62,262 nt of DNA from CAVYPR01 sp052145775 (lineage in GTDB: Bacteria; Actinomycetota; Acidimicrobiia; Acidimicrobiales; RAAP-2): the NCBI GenBank assembly GCA_052145775.1, contig JBKQNY010000129.1:1-62262 (forward strand), given 5' to 3'. This document shows, in pieces, positions 41,761-50,474 of this stretch. Numbering within the stretch: the stretch's first letter is position 1; every line of letters starts with the position of its first letter. The notes below the pieces were generated by a model that saw nothing but the letters and a program-made list of their open reading frames with translations, ran no database searches and was not told the origin of the DNA. Position numbers and translations under genes: made by a program.

Positions 41761-44700
41761 ATGCATCTCTTCCGTTACCTCTGCCGACGGCTGGAACACC
41801 CAGCTCAGAGGCGGTTCAGTGGATCGGCGTTCGCCAACACGTCGCGCAGGCTCGTGCCGCATCGCGGGGTTGGTGTCCTCGGCGCGATGGCCGTCGCCAG
41901 CTTGCTCATGCTGCAGGGGTTGACCATCGCCGGTGCTGCAACCGCCACGCAGGGGATCGCACAGTGGAAGCAGGCAGTTGCCCAGATCCCCTTGCCGTCG
42001 GCAGGATGCTTCTCCATCTCCTATCCCGCGACTTCGTGGACGCCAGTGACGTGCACAACGACTCAGGGAGCCCCGGCCGTTCCTCCTCCCGACTACCGAC
42101 AGGTCGGCCCAGAAACCATCGGCACAGATATTTCACAGGGGACGACAGGAGACTATTTGGCGCAAACCGTCGGCCAGATTTCCCGGGTGACAGGCTCCTT
42201 GGAGATCAGCTCAGGGGCGACCGAACACTCGCTCGTCTTGACAACCGGCATCACAAATACAAATGCCTACACGCTCCAGATCAACAGCAAACCCTTCAAA
42301 TCGACAGCCTGCAAGACCAGTCCCAATCCCGCATGCCTCGGTTGGCAGCAGTTCGTGTACACAACCTACTTTGACGGTATCTCGATGCAGGATTGGGTGT
42401 TATTCTACGACACCACGTGTCCATCGGGATGGAAGACGTTTGCCACATACCATCCCACAATCGATTGTTACAAGACATCCATGCGCACGAGTTTGGCGTC
42501 CATCCCGCCGGTCTCAGCCCTCAACAACCTCAAATTCATGGCCTTTGACACTGCCGGAGGAAACGACACAGTCAAGATGACAACACCGACAACAGCGGCC
42601 ACCATCAAGGCTGCGGGACAACCAGACAGCGTGACCACAGGCGGGCTCGGCCTGGCGAATAATTGGCACGTCGCCGAGTTCGACATTTTCGGTGACGACG
42701 ACGGTAACGAGGCCTATTTCAGCTCGAACACGACACTCAAGGCCAAGATGGTCTTACACGACGGCACGAAGACAGCTCCGATGTGCAAGCAAGCGGACAG
42801 CCTCACCGGCGAGAGAAACAACCTCAACTTGGCGGCGACGCCGGCATTCAGCACGACACAGACATCCCCGACGATGCTGTCTCGCCAGAGCAACAGCGTC
42901 GCCCCCGGCCACGGGTCGTGTGCCACCGCAAAGGGCATCGGCGACACCCACCTCACGACGTTCGACAATGTGACAAGGCTGTACACATTCCAAGCGGCCG
43001 GCGATTTCGAACTCGCGACAGTCACTCCGACCACAACCGGTCCGGCCACAGGCCTGCGCGGCGCGGTCGTTCCGGCAACGTCGACGGCTCGGTCGACAAC
43101 AGCTCCGACGACCCCGGCCGCTCCCTCGACAGCAACTCCTCGCAAGTTCAGCGTGCAGGCACGGCAGGTGTCCGGCGCCCCCACGTGGCCCAACGCCGAC
43201 ACCAACCAGGCGGTGGCAGCCCGGGTCGATACATCGGACGTCGCCCTCTGCACCGGGCCATCGCGGCTGGAGGTGAACGGCGGTCCCGTCACACTGCCGG
43301 GGGGCGGTCGGATAACACTGCCGGGCGGCGCCAGCGTCTCCAATGAGGCGGGGACGTACGTCATCCGAGACGCCAACGGGGATTCGCTACGAGCGGGGAT
43401 CTACACCAACGGCGTCCAGAGTTGGATCAACGAGACAGTGGGGCTTGGCAGTTGGCCCGAACCGGTGAGGGGTCTGCTGGCCAACGCGTTGTCCAACCCC
43501 GAAGCGATCGAGGCGCGCACAGGGACCGTGCTCACAGCCCCGTTCGCCTTCGACGAGCTGTACGGCCTGTACGCCAACAGCTGGCGGGTGACACCGAGTG
43601 AGTCGCTGCTGTCGGCCTGCGGTCCCGCCGGTCCGGGCGGTGCAGCCCACAACATCCTGACCCCCGGCAGCGTGACACCGAAGCTGGCCAAGACAGCGCG
43701 CGCGACCTGTGTGGCCGCCGGGGTGAAGGCGGCGGGACTGCTCTACGCCTGCACCGTCGACGTCGCCGTGCTCGGCAAGCCTGCGGCCGCTGCGTACGGC
43801 GATCTCTCCGCGACATCGACGACAACGTCGGTCTACACATCGATCACCGTGGACACAATCACCCCGGCAACAGTGCCCACCACCTCGCTCTCGGGCGGCG
43901 GCCAGTCCGGCCCCTTCATCTCGGTGCCCATCGGGACCCCGGTGACCGACACCGCCACCCCCCATGGCACAACCTCGGCCGCGGGGCACACGGTGACCTA
44001 CCGGGTCTACTCCAACGACACCTGCACGACAGTGGTGGCCACAACCACCAGCACGGTCAATGTCGCCGCAGGGTTGGTGCCACCGTCTGCCCCGGTGACC
44101 CTCTCCAAGGCCGGCACCTACTTCTGGCAGGCGACATACTCGGGTGGGCCGGCCAGCGGCCCCTCAGCCAGCACATGTGGACTGGACGGGGAGGCGGAGA
44201 CGGTCACGACTCCCCCGACCATCACCTCCCTCTCTCGGACAAGCGGCCCGGCGACGGGCGGCACCCAGGTGACCATCACAGGGACCGGGTTCTCGACAGT
44301 GCGCAACGTGAAATTCGGCACAACGACAGCCCAGTCATTCTCGGTCAGATCGGCCACCCAACTTGCGGCCACCTCCCCCGCGCACGTAGGCGGCACCGTG
44401 AGGATCTCGGTGACGACGGCTGGAGGGACGACGCCGACAACCAGTGCCGACCGCTACACGTTCACTGTCCCGCCGCCGGCGGTGTCGGGCGTCTCGCCGT
44501 CAGCCGGCCCCGCCGCCGGCGGCACGGCGGTGACGGTGAGCGGCAGCGGGTTCACCGGGGCCACGACGGTCTTCTTTGGCACAGGCACGGGAAGGACACT
44601 CTCGGTCAACGCAGCCGGGACCCAGCTCACCGTGAAGAGCCCGGCCGGCACCTCGGGGGCCTCGGTCGACGTGCGAGTGGTGACCCCCGCAGGCGAGAGC

Positions 44701-44985
44701 CCCGCCATGACGGCGGACCTGTTCACCTACGGCCCGACCATCGCCTCCCTCTCTCGGACAAGCGGCCCGGTCGCCGGCGGCACCAAGGTGACCATCACAG
44801 GGACCGGGTTCTCGACAGTGCGCAGCGTCAAGTTCGGGACCACGACAGCCAGGACATTCACGGTCAGATCGGCCACGCAGATCGTGGCTACCTCTCCGGC
44901 GCATGCCGCCGGCCAGGTGAGGATCTCGGTGACGACGGCTGCCGGGACGACGCCGGCCACCGGTAACGATCTGTACACGTACTGA
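41761..44985 (+). CDS. large secreted protein with VWD-like domain and three TIG/IPT repeats
   Basis: 1074 residues. A long basic n-region and hydrophobic core (GVGVLGAMAVASLLMLQGLTIAGAA, about 38-62) form a signal peptide. Residues ~75-380 hold a domain I cannot name, with paired cysteines and motifs such as CLGWQQFVY, CPSGWKTF and TGERNNLNLA. A von Willebrand D-like domain starts with GIGDTHLTTFDNVTRLYTF (about 392-575). An Ig-like part follows, then TIG domains at about 820, 905 and 991 (TSLSRTSGPATGGTQVTITGTGFS). The base composition is clearly more AT-rich and ACA/AAC-rich than the neighbours, which suggests acquisition. No sortase motif was seen. ATG 41761 was chosen because the signal follows it; the frame is open upstream to 41386. 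Confidence 0.82.
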   Translation: MHLFRYLCRRLEHPAQRRFSGSAFANTSRRLVPHRGVGVLGAMAVASLLMLQGLTIAGAATATQGIAQWKQAVAQIPLPSAGCFSISYPATSWTPVTCTTTQGAPAVPPPDYRQVGPETIGTDISQGTTGDYLAQTVGQISRVTGSLEISSGATEHSLVLTTGITNTNAYTLQINSKPFKSTACKTSPNPACLGWQQFVYTTYFDGISMQDWVLFYDTTCPSGWKTFATYHPTIDCYKTSMRTSLASIPPVSALNNLKFMAFDTAGGNDTVKMTTPTTAATIKAAGQPDSVTTGGLGLANNWHVAEFDIFGDDDGNEAYFSSNTTLKAKMVLHDGTKTAPMCKQADSLTGERNNLNLAATPAFSTTQTSPTMLSRQSNSVAPGHGSCATAKGIGDTHLTTFDNVTRLYTFQAAGDFELATVTPTTTGPATGLRGAVVPATSTARSTTAPTTPAAPSTATPRKFSVQARQVSGAPTWPNADTNQAVAARVDTSDVALCTGPSRLEVNGGPVTLPGGGRITLPGGASVSNEAGTYVIRDANGDSLRAGIYTNGVQSWINETVGLGSWPEPVRGLLANALSNPEAIEARTGTVLTAPFAFDELYGLYANSWRVTPSESLLSACGPAGPGGAAHNILTPGSVTPKLAKTARATCVAAGVKAAGLLYACTVDVAVLGKPAAAAYGDLSATSTTTSVYTSITVDTITPATVPTTSLSGGGQSGPFISVPIGTPVTDTATPHGTTSAAGHTVTYRVYSNDTCTTVVATTTSTVNVAAGLVPPSAPVTLSKAGTYFWQATYSGGPASGPSASTCGLDGEAETVTTPPTITSLSRTSGPATGGTQVTITGTGFSTVRNVKFGTTTAQSFSVRSATQLAATSPAHVGGTVRISVTTAGGTTPTTSADRYTFTVPPPAVSGVSPSAGPAAGGTAVTVSGSGFTGATTVFFGTGTGRTLSVNAAGTQLTVKSPAGTSGASVDVRVVTPAGESPAMTADLFTYGPTIASLSRTSGPVAGGTKVTITGTGFSTVRSVKFGTTTARTFTVRSATQIVATSPAHAAGQVRISVTTAAGTTPATGNDLYTY
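44221..44444 (+). repeat. TIG repeat copy 1
   Basis: This copy and the one at 44740-44963 share long identical runs, such as those around TCTCGGACAAGCGGCCCG and GGGACCGGGTTCTCGACAGT, and lie 519 bases (173 codons) apart in frame. The middle TIG (from about 44476) is much less similar, so the outer two come from a recent duplication or conversion. Confidence 0.85.
44740..44963 (+). repeat. TIG repeat copy 2
   Basis: Second copy of the near-identical TIG unit (see 44221). It ends 22 bases before the stop codon of the gene, so the duplicated domain forms the C-terminus. Confidence 0.85.
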
Positions 44986-44992
44986 TGCTCTG

Positions 44993-45023
44993 CAGCCGCG
45001 AGCAGCTCTCCCGCGGAGGGCTG
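44993..45023 (+). terminator. GC hairpin after the VWD/TIG gene
   Basis: CAG plus CCGCG pair with CGCGG and CTG around an 11-base loop, with a small bulge, eight bases after the stop codon. No T-tract follows. Confidence 0.3.
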
Positions 45024-45123
45024 TGGCCGCAGGGAGTGGCGCTGGACGGGGCGAGTCGGAGGAACGGGCGGTGGTGAGGGTGCCAGCCGTCGGGCTTCGG
45101 GCACCGGCCGCTGCGACCGGCGC

Positions 45124-45561
45124 TTAGACGTTCCCTCCGCGCCGGCTCTCGGCGGTGACCCCGACGAGGGCGATGACGATGAGGCTGACGGCCGGGGGCA
45201 CGAACCACACGCCGAAGATGAACGTCATGACCAAGAGGAAGGCGCCCAGCCCCAGGCAGAGCGGCCAGATGCTCGACCCCGGGAAGGAGCTGATGATGCC
45301 GGCACCGTCGGCGATCGTGGCGTCGGAGCGGTCCTCGGGACGCTCGCCCACGGTGCGTTCGAGCTTCCCCCAGTAGATGTAGCGGTAGCCGAGGAAGCGG
45401 CGGTGCCAGTAGTAGTAGAAGGAACCGGGGACCAGGCCGAGCAGGCATGAGCCGAGCAGCATCATCCCGCCGCCGTCCTCGTAGCCGATGAACCAGTAGA
45501 TGAGGCCGATGGCACCGAAGAAGACCCCGACGCCGATCAGGAAGAGCCCCTCGATCTTCAT
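45124..45561 (-). CDS. ctaF: cytochrome c oxidase subunit IV (actinobacterial type)
   Basis: 145 residues with four hydrophobic segments, the CtaF type. Features are MKIEGLFLIGVGVFFGAIGLIYWFIGYEDGG and the later GSFYYYWHRR. It is the small accessory subunit of the aa3 oxidase. ATG 45561 overlaps the ctaD stop (ATGA). It is last in the ctaC-ctaD-ctaF operon. Confidence 0.9.
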   Translation of the reverse strand: MKIEGLFLIGVGVFFGAIGLIYWFIGYEDGGGMMLLGSCLLGLVPGSFYYYWHRRFLGYRYIYWGKLERTVGERPEDRSDATIADGAGIISSFPGSSIWPLCLGLGAFLLVMTFIFGVWFVPPAVSLIVIALVGVTAESRRGGNV

Positions 45562-47378
45562 GAGCCCGGGGCCTCCGCGGTGGCCGCCACCGCCCCGTTC
45601 GTCCGTCCGTGTCCGTTGCTGGATCCGTTGTGGCCCGGTCCGTGGGCCAGCACCGGGTGGTCGGGGTGGTTGTAGTCCCAGGTGGGCCGCTCGGATCGGA
45701 TCGGCGGCAGATGGGTGTAGTTGTGGTGCGGCGGCGGCGAGGTGGTGAACCATTCGAGGGTGTGGGCGTCCCACGGGTTGTTCCCGGCCGGCACCGGTCG
45801 GCGCCATGAGATCCAGAGGTTCACCAGCAGGATGGCGAAGGAGGCGGCGATGATGAAGGCCCCGATGGTCGAGGCGATGTTCCACGACTGCCAGCCGAGG
45901 TCGGTCGGGTAGGTGGCCACGCGGCGGGGCATGCCCTTCAGGCCCACGATGTACTGGGGCGTGAAGGTGACCCAGAACCCGACGAACAGGATCCAGAAGT
46001 GCCACTTGCCCAGCCGCTCATCGAGCATCCGGCCGAACATCTTCGGATACCAGTAGTAGAGGCCGGCGAAGCCGGCGAACACGGTCGTGCCGAACAGCAC
46101 CTGGTGGAAGTGGGCCACCACGAAGTAGGTGTCGTGGGTGAAGAAGTCGATGGGCGGTGAGGCCAGCATGACGCCGGTGACCCCACCCATCAAGAAGGCG
46201 AAGAGGAACCCGATGCAGAAGAGCATCGGGGTGGTGAACTGCAGCTGGCCCCGCCACATGGTGCCGATCCAGTTGAAGAACTTGATGCCGGTAGGTACGG
46301 CGATCAGCAGGCTGAGCAGGGAGAAGAAGGGCAGCAGCACCACGCCGGTGGTGAACATGTGGTGGGCCCAGACCCCGGTGGACAAAGCGGCGATGGCCAT
46401 GGTGGCGAAGACCATCCCCTTGTAGCCGAAGACGGGCTTGCGCGAGAAGACGGGGAAGACCTCGGTGGCGATGCCGAAGTAGGGCAGGGCCAGGATGTAC
46501 ACCTCGGGGTGGCCGAAGAACCAGAAGAGGTTCTGCCACAGCACCGGCGACCCGCAGGCGTTCGGGGCGGGCACCGCGGGATGGCCCGCGGTGGCCGTGG
46601 TGGTACAGCCCACCACTGTGTAGATATGGGTCCCGAAGTGCCGGTCGCACACCAGCATGACGACCGCCGCGGTGAGGACCGGGAAGGCGATGAGGATCAG
46701 GATGCCGGTGACCAGCATGTTCCAGGTGAAGATGGGCATTCGGAACATGGTCATGCCCGGGGCGCGCAGGTAGAAGATGGTGGCCACCAGGTTGACGCCG
46801 GTGAAGATGGCGGAGAAGCCGGTCAGGGCCAGCGCCATGAGCCAGGCGTCGGCGCCCGCCCCCGGGGAGTTGGTGACGTTGGAGAGGGGGGCGTAGGCCA
46901 CCCAGCCGAAGTTGGCGGCGCCGCCGGCCACGAAGAAGCCCATCAGCATGGTGATCGAGCCGCCCAGGTACAGCCAGTAGGAGAGGGCGTTCAGCCGCGG
47001 GAAGGCCATGTCCGGGGCGCCGACCTGCAGCGGCACGATGTAGTTGGCCAGGCCCCCGAAAGCGAACGGCCCGGCGAACAGGTACAGCATCAGGCTGCCG
47101 TGCATGGTGAACAGCTCATTGAACTGCGCGTAGGTGACGAACGAGCTGGTGGGCGAGGCCAGCTGCACCCGCATCCCCAGGGCCAGCAGGCCGGCGATGT
47201 AGAAGATCACGATCGAGGTGATCATGTAGCTGAGGCCGATCACCTTGTGGTCGGTGCTGGTGAACCACTTGAGCAGGCCGCTCGGGCCGTGCTCCTCGTG
47301 GCCGTGGGCCGCCTCGGCCTCGTAGACGACCGGGGGGTGGCCCGCTCCGGCCACCGGCGGAACGATCACATCGGTCAT
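45558..47378 (-). CDS. ctaD: cytochrome c oxidase subunit I with a cysteine-containing insertion
   Basis: 606 residues with 12 helices. Heme and CuB ligand motifs are MHGSLMLYLFAGPFAFGG (heme a histidine), WFFGHPEVYILALPYFG, THDTYFVVAHFHQVLFG and the following VFAGFAGLYYWYPKMFG. It forms the O2-reducing centre of aa3 oxidase. Before WFFGHPEVYI there is an insert of about 20 residues, with C in CDRHF, then VGCTTTATAGHPAVPAPNACG; this is longer than usual and has three cysteines. ATG 47378 overlaps the ctaC stop (TGATG). The C-terminal tail is His/Pro-rich. Confidence 0.95.
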   Translation of the reverse strand: MTDVIVPPVAGAGHPPVVYEAEAAHGHEEHGPSGLLKWFTSTDHKVIGLSYMITSIVIFYIAGLLALGMRVQLASPTSSFVTYAQFNELFTMHGSLMLYLFAGPFAFGGLANYIVPLQVGAPDMAFPRLNALSYWLYLGGSITMLMGFFVAGGAANFGWVAYAPLSNVTNSPGAGADAWLMALALTGFSAIFTGVNLVATIFYLRAPGMTMFRMPIFTWNMLVTGILILIAFPVLTAAVVMLVCDRHFGTHIYTVVGCTTTATAGHPAVPAPNACGSPVLWQNLFWFFGHPEVYILALPYFGIATEVFPVFSRKPVFGYKGMVFATMAIAALSTGVWAHHMFTTGVVLLPFFSLLSLLIAVPTGIKFFNWIGTMWRGQLQFTTPMLFCIGFLFAFLMGGVTGVMLASPPIDFFTHDTYFVVAHFHQVLFGTTVFAGFAGLYYWYPKMFGRMLDERLGKWHFWILFVGFWVTFTPQYIVGLKGMPRRVATYPTDLGWQSWNIASTIGAFIIAASFAILLVNLWISWRRPVPAGNNPWDAHTLEWFTTSPPPHHNYTHLPPIRSERPTWDYNHPDHPVLAHGPGHNGSSNGHGRTNGAVAATAEAPGS

Positions 47379-48208
47379 CAGGAAGCCTTCCCCTGGAGGA
47401 TCTGTCGCTTGGCCTTGGCGATGGACCCCGAGGAGTTCGGTGTCCGCTGCTCCTGCTGCACCCAGGACGTGAACTGCGAGTTCGTGACCGCCTTCACCCG
47501 GAAGAGCATGAGGGAGTGGTAGAGGCCGCAGAACTGGGTGCACTGGCCCCGGAAGGTGCCGGTGTGGGTGATGTTGAGGTCGAACTGATTGGTCACGCCG
47601 GGCAGGGCGTAGCGGCTGAAGTTGAACTCGGGCACGTAGAAGCCGTGGATGACGTCGGCCGAGCGGAGGAAGATGCGGACCGTGTCGTGGGCCGGCACCA
47701 CCATCTCGGGGTTCTGGGTTTCGATCCCGAGGACCTTCACGTCGTACTTGGGGTACTGGAACTCCCACCCCCACTGGAAGGCGGTCACGTTGACGGTCAC
47801 CGGGTCGCCGCTCGACGTGACGGCGTCCACCTCGTTCTCCGTGATGAAGGTGAAGACGAAGAGGACCAGCACGATCACGATCGGCACGACCGTGTAGAAG
47901 ACCTCGAAGACCGTGTGGTACTGGAACTGGGCCGGGATGGCGTCGGACCTGTGCCGGTAGCGGAGGACCGCCCACAGGATCAGCACGAAGACGAGGACGA
48001 AGATGACAGCCCCGGCGATGAAGAAGCCCTGCCACAGCTTGAAGGCGTCCTGTCCCTGGGTGGTCGACCCCTTGAAGGCGCCGAACGAGGGGACCTGGCA
48101 GCCCGAGAGGACCAGGGCCGAAACGGCCACGGCACCGACCGCCGCCCACCGACGTGCCCGGGGCCCGAGCGGTCCCCGTCGACGGCGCGCCGGCGCAGGG
48201 CCGGTCAT
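47378..48208 (-). CDS. ctaC: cytochrome c oxidase subunit II
   Basis: Subunit II of aa3 oxidase, which carries CuA and receives electrons from the QcrC hemes. 276 residues from ATG 48208. A signal with lipobox VSALVLSGC is followed by two helices (about 60-85 and 105-125). The CuA domain has VIHGFYVPEFN and the ligand cluster GQCTQFCGLYHSLM, with the ligands H, C, C, H, M all present. GTG 48220 is four codons upstream and also possible. It is first in ctaC-ctaD-ctaF. Confidence 0.94.
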   Translation of the reverse strand: MTGPAPARRRRGPLGPRARRWAAVGAVAVSALVLSGCQVPSFGAFKGSTTQGQDAFKLWQGFFIAGAVIFVLVFVLILWAVLRYRHRSDAIPAQFQYHTVFEVFYTVVPIVIVLVLFVFTFITENEVDAVTSSGDPVTVNVTAFQWGWEFQYPKYDVKVLGIETQNPEMVVPAHDTVRIFLRSADVIHGFYVPEFNFSRYALPGVTNQFDLNITHTGTFRGQCTQFCGLYHSLMLFRVKAVTNSQFTSWVQQEQRTPNSSGSIAKAKRQILQGKAS

Positions 48209-48351
48209 CGGCTGATCCACGGCGGTGACACTATCGAAGTGGCCGGGGTAATTCGAAGTACCTGCTCGGGAACTCGCGCAGGGCCGTCCGGCCCGTCGGG
48301 ACCCCTCGGGCCGGCGCGGGAACTCCCGGCGGGGTGGTTCCGGCCGGCCGG

Positions 48352-49641
48352 TCAGCCCGCGCCGGGCGCGTGGCCCGGGGACTCGCGGGCGGCCCAGCGG
48401 AAGACCCCGTGGGCCATCGTGGACGTCGCCCGGTCGGCCCGCAGCGAGTAGACCCGGTGCCGGACACCTTGGACGCCGGCGTCGTCGGGGGCGGCCAGCC
48501 AGGCCAGCTCGGCCAGGTGGCCGGCGAGCCGCAGGGACGCGTCGTCACCCGGCGACTCCGCCTCCTCGGCGAGCCGGAGGGCGCGCTCGGCGAGTGCACC
48601 GGCTCCCCCCGCCAGCTCCGCCAGCTCGGACGCCAGCGCCCGCTCGGGGGCGGGCTGCAGGGTGGAGGGGTTGCCGTCCCACCACCCGCCGTAGAGGCGC
48701 CAGACGTTGCGGACGATGAACTCGGGCTCGTCGTAGACGGGGCGCAGGTAGGGCCGGGCCGCCAGGTGCTCGGGCGGGCGCACGGTGTGCAGCGCCTCGT
48801 CGAGCCGGGCCCCGGCGTTCATGAGGGTCACGGTCTGGTCGACCAGCGAGTCCAGCAGGTCGGCGGTGTCGGTGAGGGCGGTCCGCACACGTTCGGCCCC
48901 GACCACCGGGAACCCGTGGCCCGGGAGCAGGTACTGGGGATCGAGGTCGACCATGCGGCGGAGCGCCTCGGCCCACTCCTTGGGGTAGCGCTGGACCTTC
49001 TGGGGGTTGCCGGCATTGGGGGAGGCCCAGATGAACAGGTCGCCGCAGCACAGGACCCGGCGGTCGGGCTGCCAGGTCACGGTGTGGTCGTCGGTCTCCC
49101 CCTTCTCGTGGCGGAGCGCGAAGTGGGTCCCACCCACCTTGAGGTCGAAGGTCTCGGCGTAGGTGACGTCGGGGTAGCGGTACTCGGTCGGCCACACCAG
49201 GTCGTCGAAGCCGAACTGGCGGCGGTTGACCGTCTGGTTGTACCCGGCGGTGAGGACGTAGCGGTCGAACCGCCGGGGCAGGGCCTCGTGGGCGACGACG
49301 GTCGGCGCGGGCCAGCCCCGTTCGGCCGCCTCCTGCTCCCAGGGGCCCACCCCGAAGACGTGGTCGATGTGACCGTGGGAGAAGACGGCGGTATGGAGCC
49401 GGCCGGCCGACCACCGCCGCACCTCCTCGTGGACGATGGCGGCCACCGGGGAGCTGCCCGTGTCCACCAAGACGAGGCCGTCCTCGGTGGCGAAGGCCGA
49501 GACGTTGGCGAAAGAGGGGAGGAAGGCGACCCCGTCGCAGATCTCGACCAGCCCCCCCATGTGGCCGACCGGGTGGAAGCGGGCGGTCTCGACCTCGCCG
49601 CGCCAGAGGCGCTCGGCCAGGTCGAGGACGTCGTCGGCCAT
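48352..49641 (-). CDS. MBL-fold hydrolase, alkylsulfatase (SdsA/BDS1)-like
   Basis: 429 residues. The metal site is in FSHGHIDHVFGVGP (H-x-H-x-DH). Later ligands are in RHEKGETDDHTVTW and YLLPGHGFPVVG. The segment RLYGGWWDGNPSTLQPAP is the hallmark of the alkylsulfatase dimerisation region. The third sterol-carrier-like domain usual in SdsA is missing or very short, so the protein may be a single-lobe relative. It has no signal peptide, so it would act in the cytoplasm. The start ATG 49641 was kept as the longest frame. Confidence 0.82.
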   Translation of the reverse strand: MADDVLDLAERLWRGEVETARFHPVGHMGGLVEICDGVAFLPSFANVSAFATEDGLVLVDTGSSPVAAIVHEEVRRWSAGRLHTAVFSHGHIDHVFGVGPWEQEAAERGWPAPTVVAHEALPRRFDRYVLTAGYNQTVNRRQFGFDDLVWPTEYRYPDVTYAETFDLKVGGTHFALRHEKGETDDHTVTWQPDRRVLCCGDLFIWASPNAGNPQKVQRYPKEWAEALRRMVDLDPQYLLPGHGFPVVGAERVRTALTDTADLLDSLVDQTVTLMNAGARLDEALHTVRPPEHLAARPYLRPVYDEPEFIVRNVWRLYGGWWDGNPSTLQPAPERALASELAELAGGAGALAERALRLAEEAESPGDDASLRLAGHLAELAWLAAPDDAGVQGVRHRVYSLRADRATSTMAHGVFRWAARESPGHAPGAG

Positions 49642-49701
49642 CTGCGAACCCCCATCCTCGGCCGGCGCGGGCCGGGCGGCCCCGTCCGCCGGGCGCCGGG
49701 G

Positions 49702-49917
49702 CTAGCTGGAGGAGGGGCCCTTCTCGTCGGAGGCCTTGACCGACGCGTCGCCCTTGTCGGCCTCGGTGGCCTGGGACTCCTTGAGGCCCTTCTCGAACTC
49801 GGTCTTGGCCGAGCCGAGGTTGCGGGCGAACTTGGGGATGGCCGCGCCCCCGAAGAGGACGATCAGCACCACCACCAGGACGATGATCCCGTCCACACCG
49901 AAGATCTCTGCCAGCAT
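49702..49917 (-). CDS. tatA: Sec-independent translocase subunit TatA
   Basis: 71 residues. A single N-terminal helix (GIIVLVVVLIVLFGGAAIPKFARNLGSA) is followed by an amphipathic helix (KTEFEKGLKES) and an acidic/serine tail, the TatA design. CAAGGAGA 4-11 bases before ATG 49917 supports the start; an upstream extension is out of family. It forms the pore component for folded, twin-arginine substrates such as the Rieske proteins encoded nearby. TatC is not in the window. Confidence 0.9.
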   Translation of the reverse strand: MLAEIFGVDGIIVLVVVLIVLFGGAAIPKFARNLGSAKTEFEKGLKESQATEADKGDASVKASDEKGPSSS

Positions 49918-50043
49918 CACTGTCTCCTTGCCTGGTGGCCGGTCACGACCGCCACCCCTCAAAGGTTAGACCCAGACCTCCCCGGCCGTTACCCGGGCCA
50001 CCCCTCTCTCCGGCGCGGCGCCCCCGGCCGGATGCCGGGGCGT

Positions 50044-50469
50044 TCAGGGCCCGGCCAGCAGGACCCCCATGAACAAGGCGGCCACCGAGCACACGCCGGC
50101 CACCGACCCCCACGCGGCCAGGCCGGCCTTGGTGGTGGCCCGCCCGTGGAGGAAGGCGGCCAGCCCGGCCAGGGCCACCACGGCGATTTTGACGCCGAGC
50201 ACCACCTTCCAGGCCGACGTCTGGTCGGCCAGGTGGAAGGTGGACACGTTCCAGAAGCCCGTCACCACCACGACCGCGAAGGCGGGCCAGCTGAGGCGGG
50301 CGAACGCCCGGGCCAAGGCCTTGGGTGCCCCCGCCTCGAGGCGCCGGGCGGCCGGCACCAGCCCGGCCATGACGAACTGTCCCCCCACCCAGACCGACGC
50401 CGCCAGGACGTGCAGGCCCAGGCGGACGGTTGTGACCGCCGGGGCCAACCCCGACAGGGCGGCCGACAC
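50044..50469 (-). CDS. CopD-like four-helix membrane protein
   Basis: 141 residues: helices LGLHVLAASVWVGGQFVMAG, SWPAFAVVVVTGFWNVSTF, VVLGVKIAVVALAGLAAFLHG and VAGVCSVAALFMGVLL. The short motif HVLAASVWVGGQF fits the copper-resistance CopD family. Its start GTG 50469 is next to the enoyl-CoA hydratase stop (50475). Metal transport is only a family label here. Confidence 0.7.
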   Translation of the reverse strand: MSAALSGLAPAVTTVRLGLHVLAASVWVGGQFVMAGLVPAARRLEAGAPKALARAFARLSWPAFAVVVVTGFWNVSTFHLADQTSAWKVVLGVKIAVVALAGLAAFLHGRATTKAGLAAWGSVAGVCSVAALFMGVLLAGP

Positions 50470-50474
50470 GCGCC

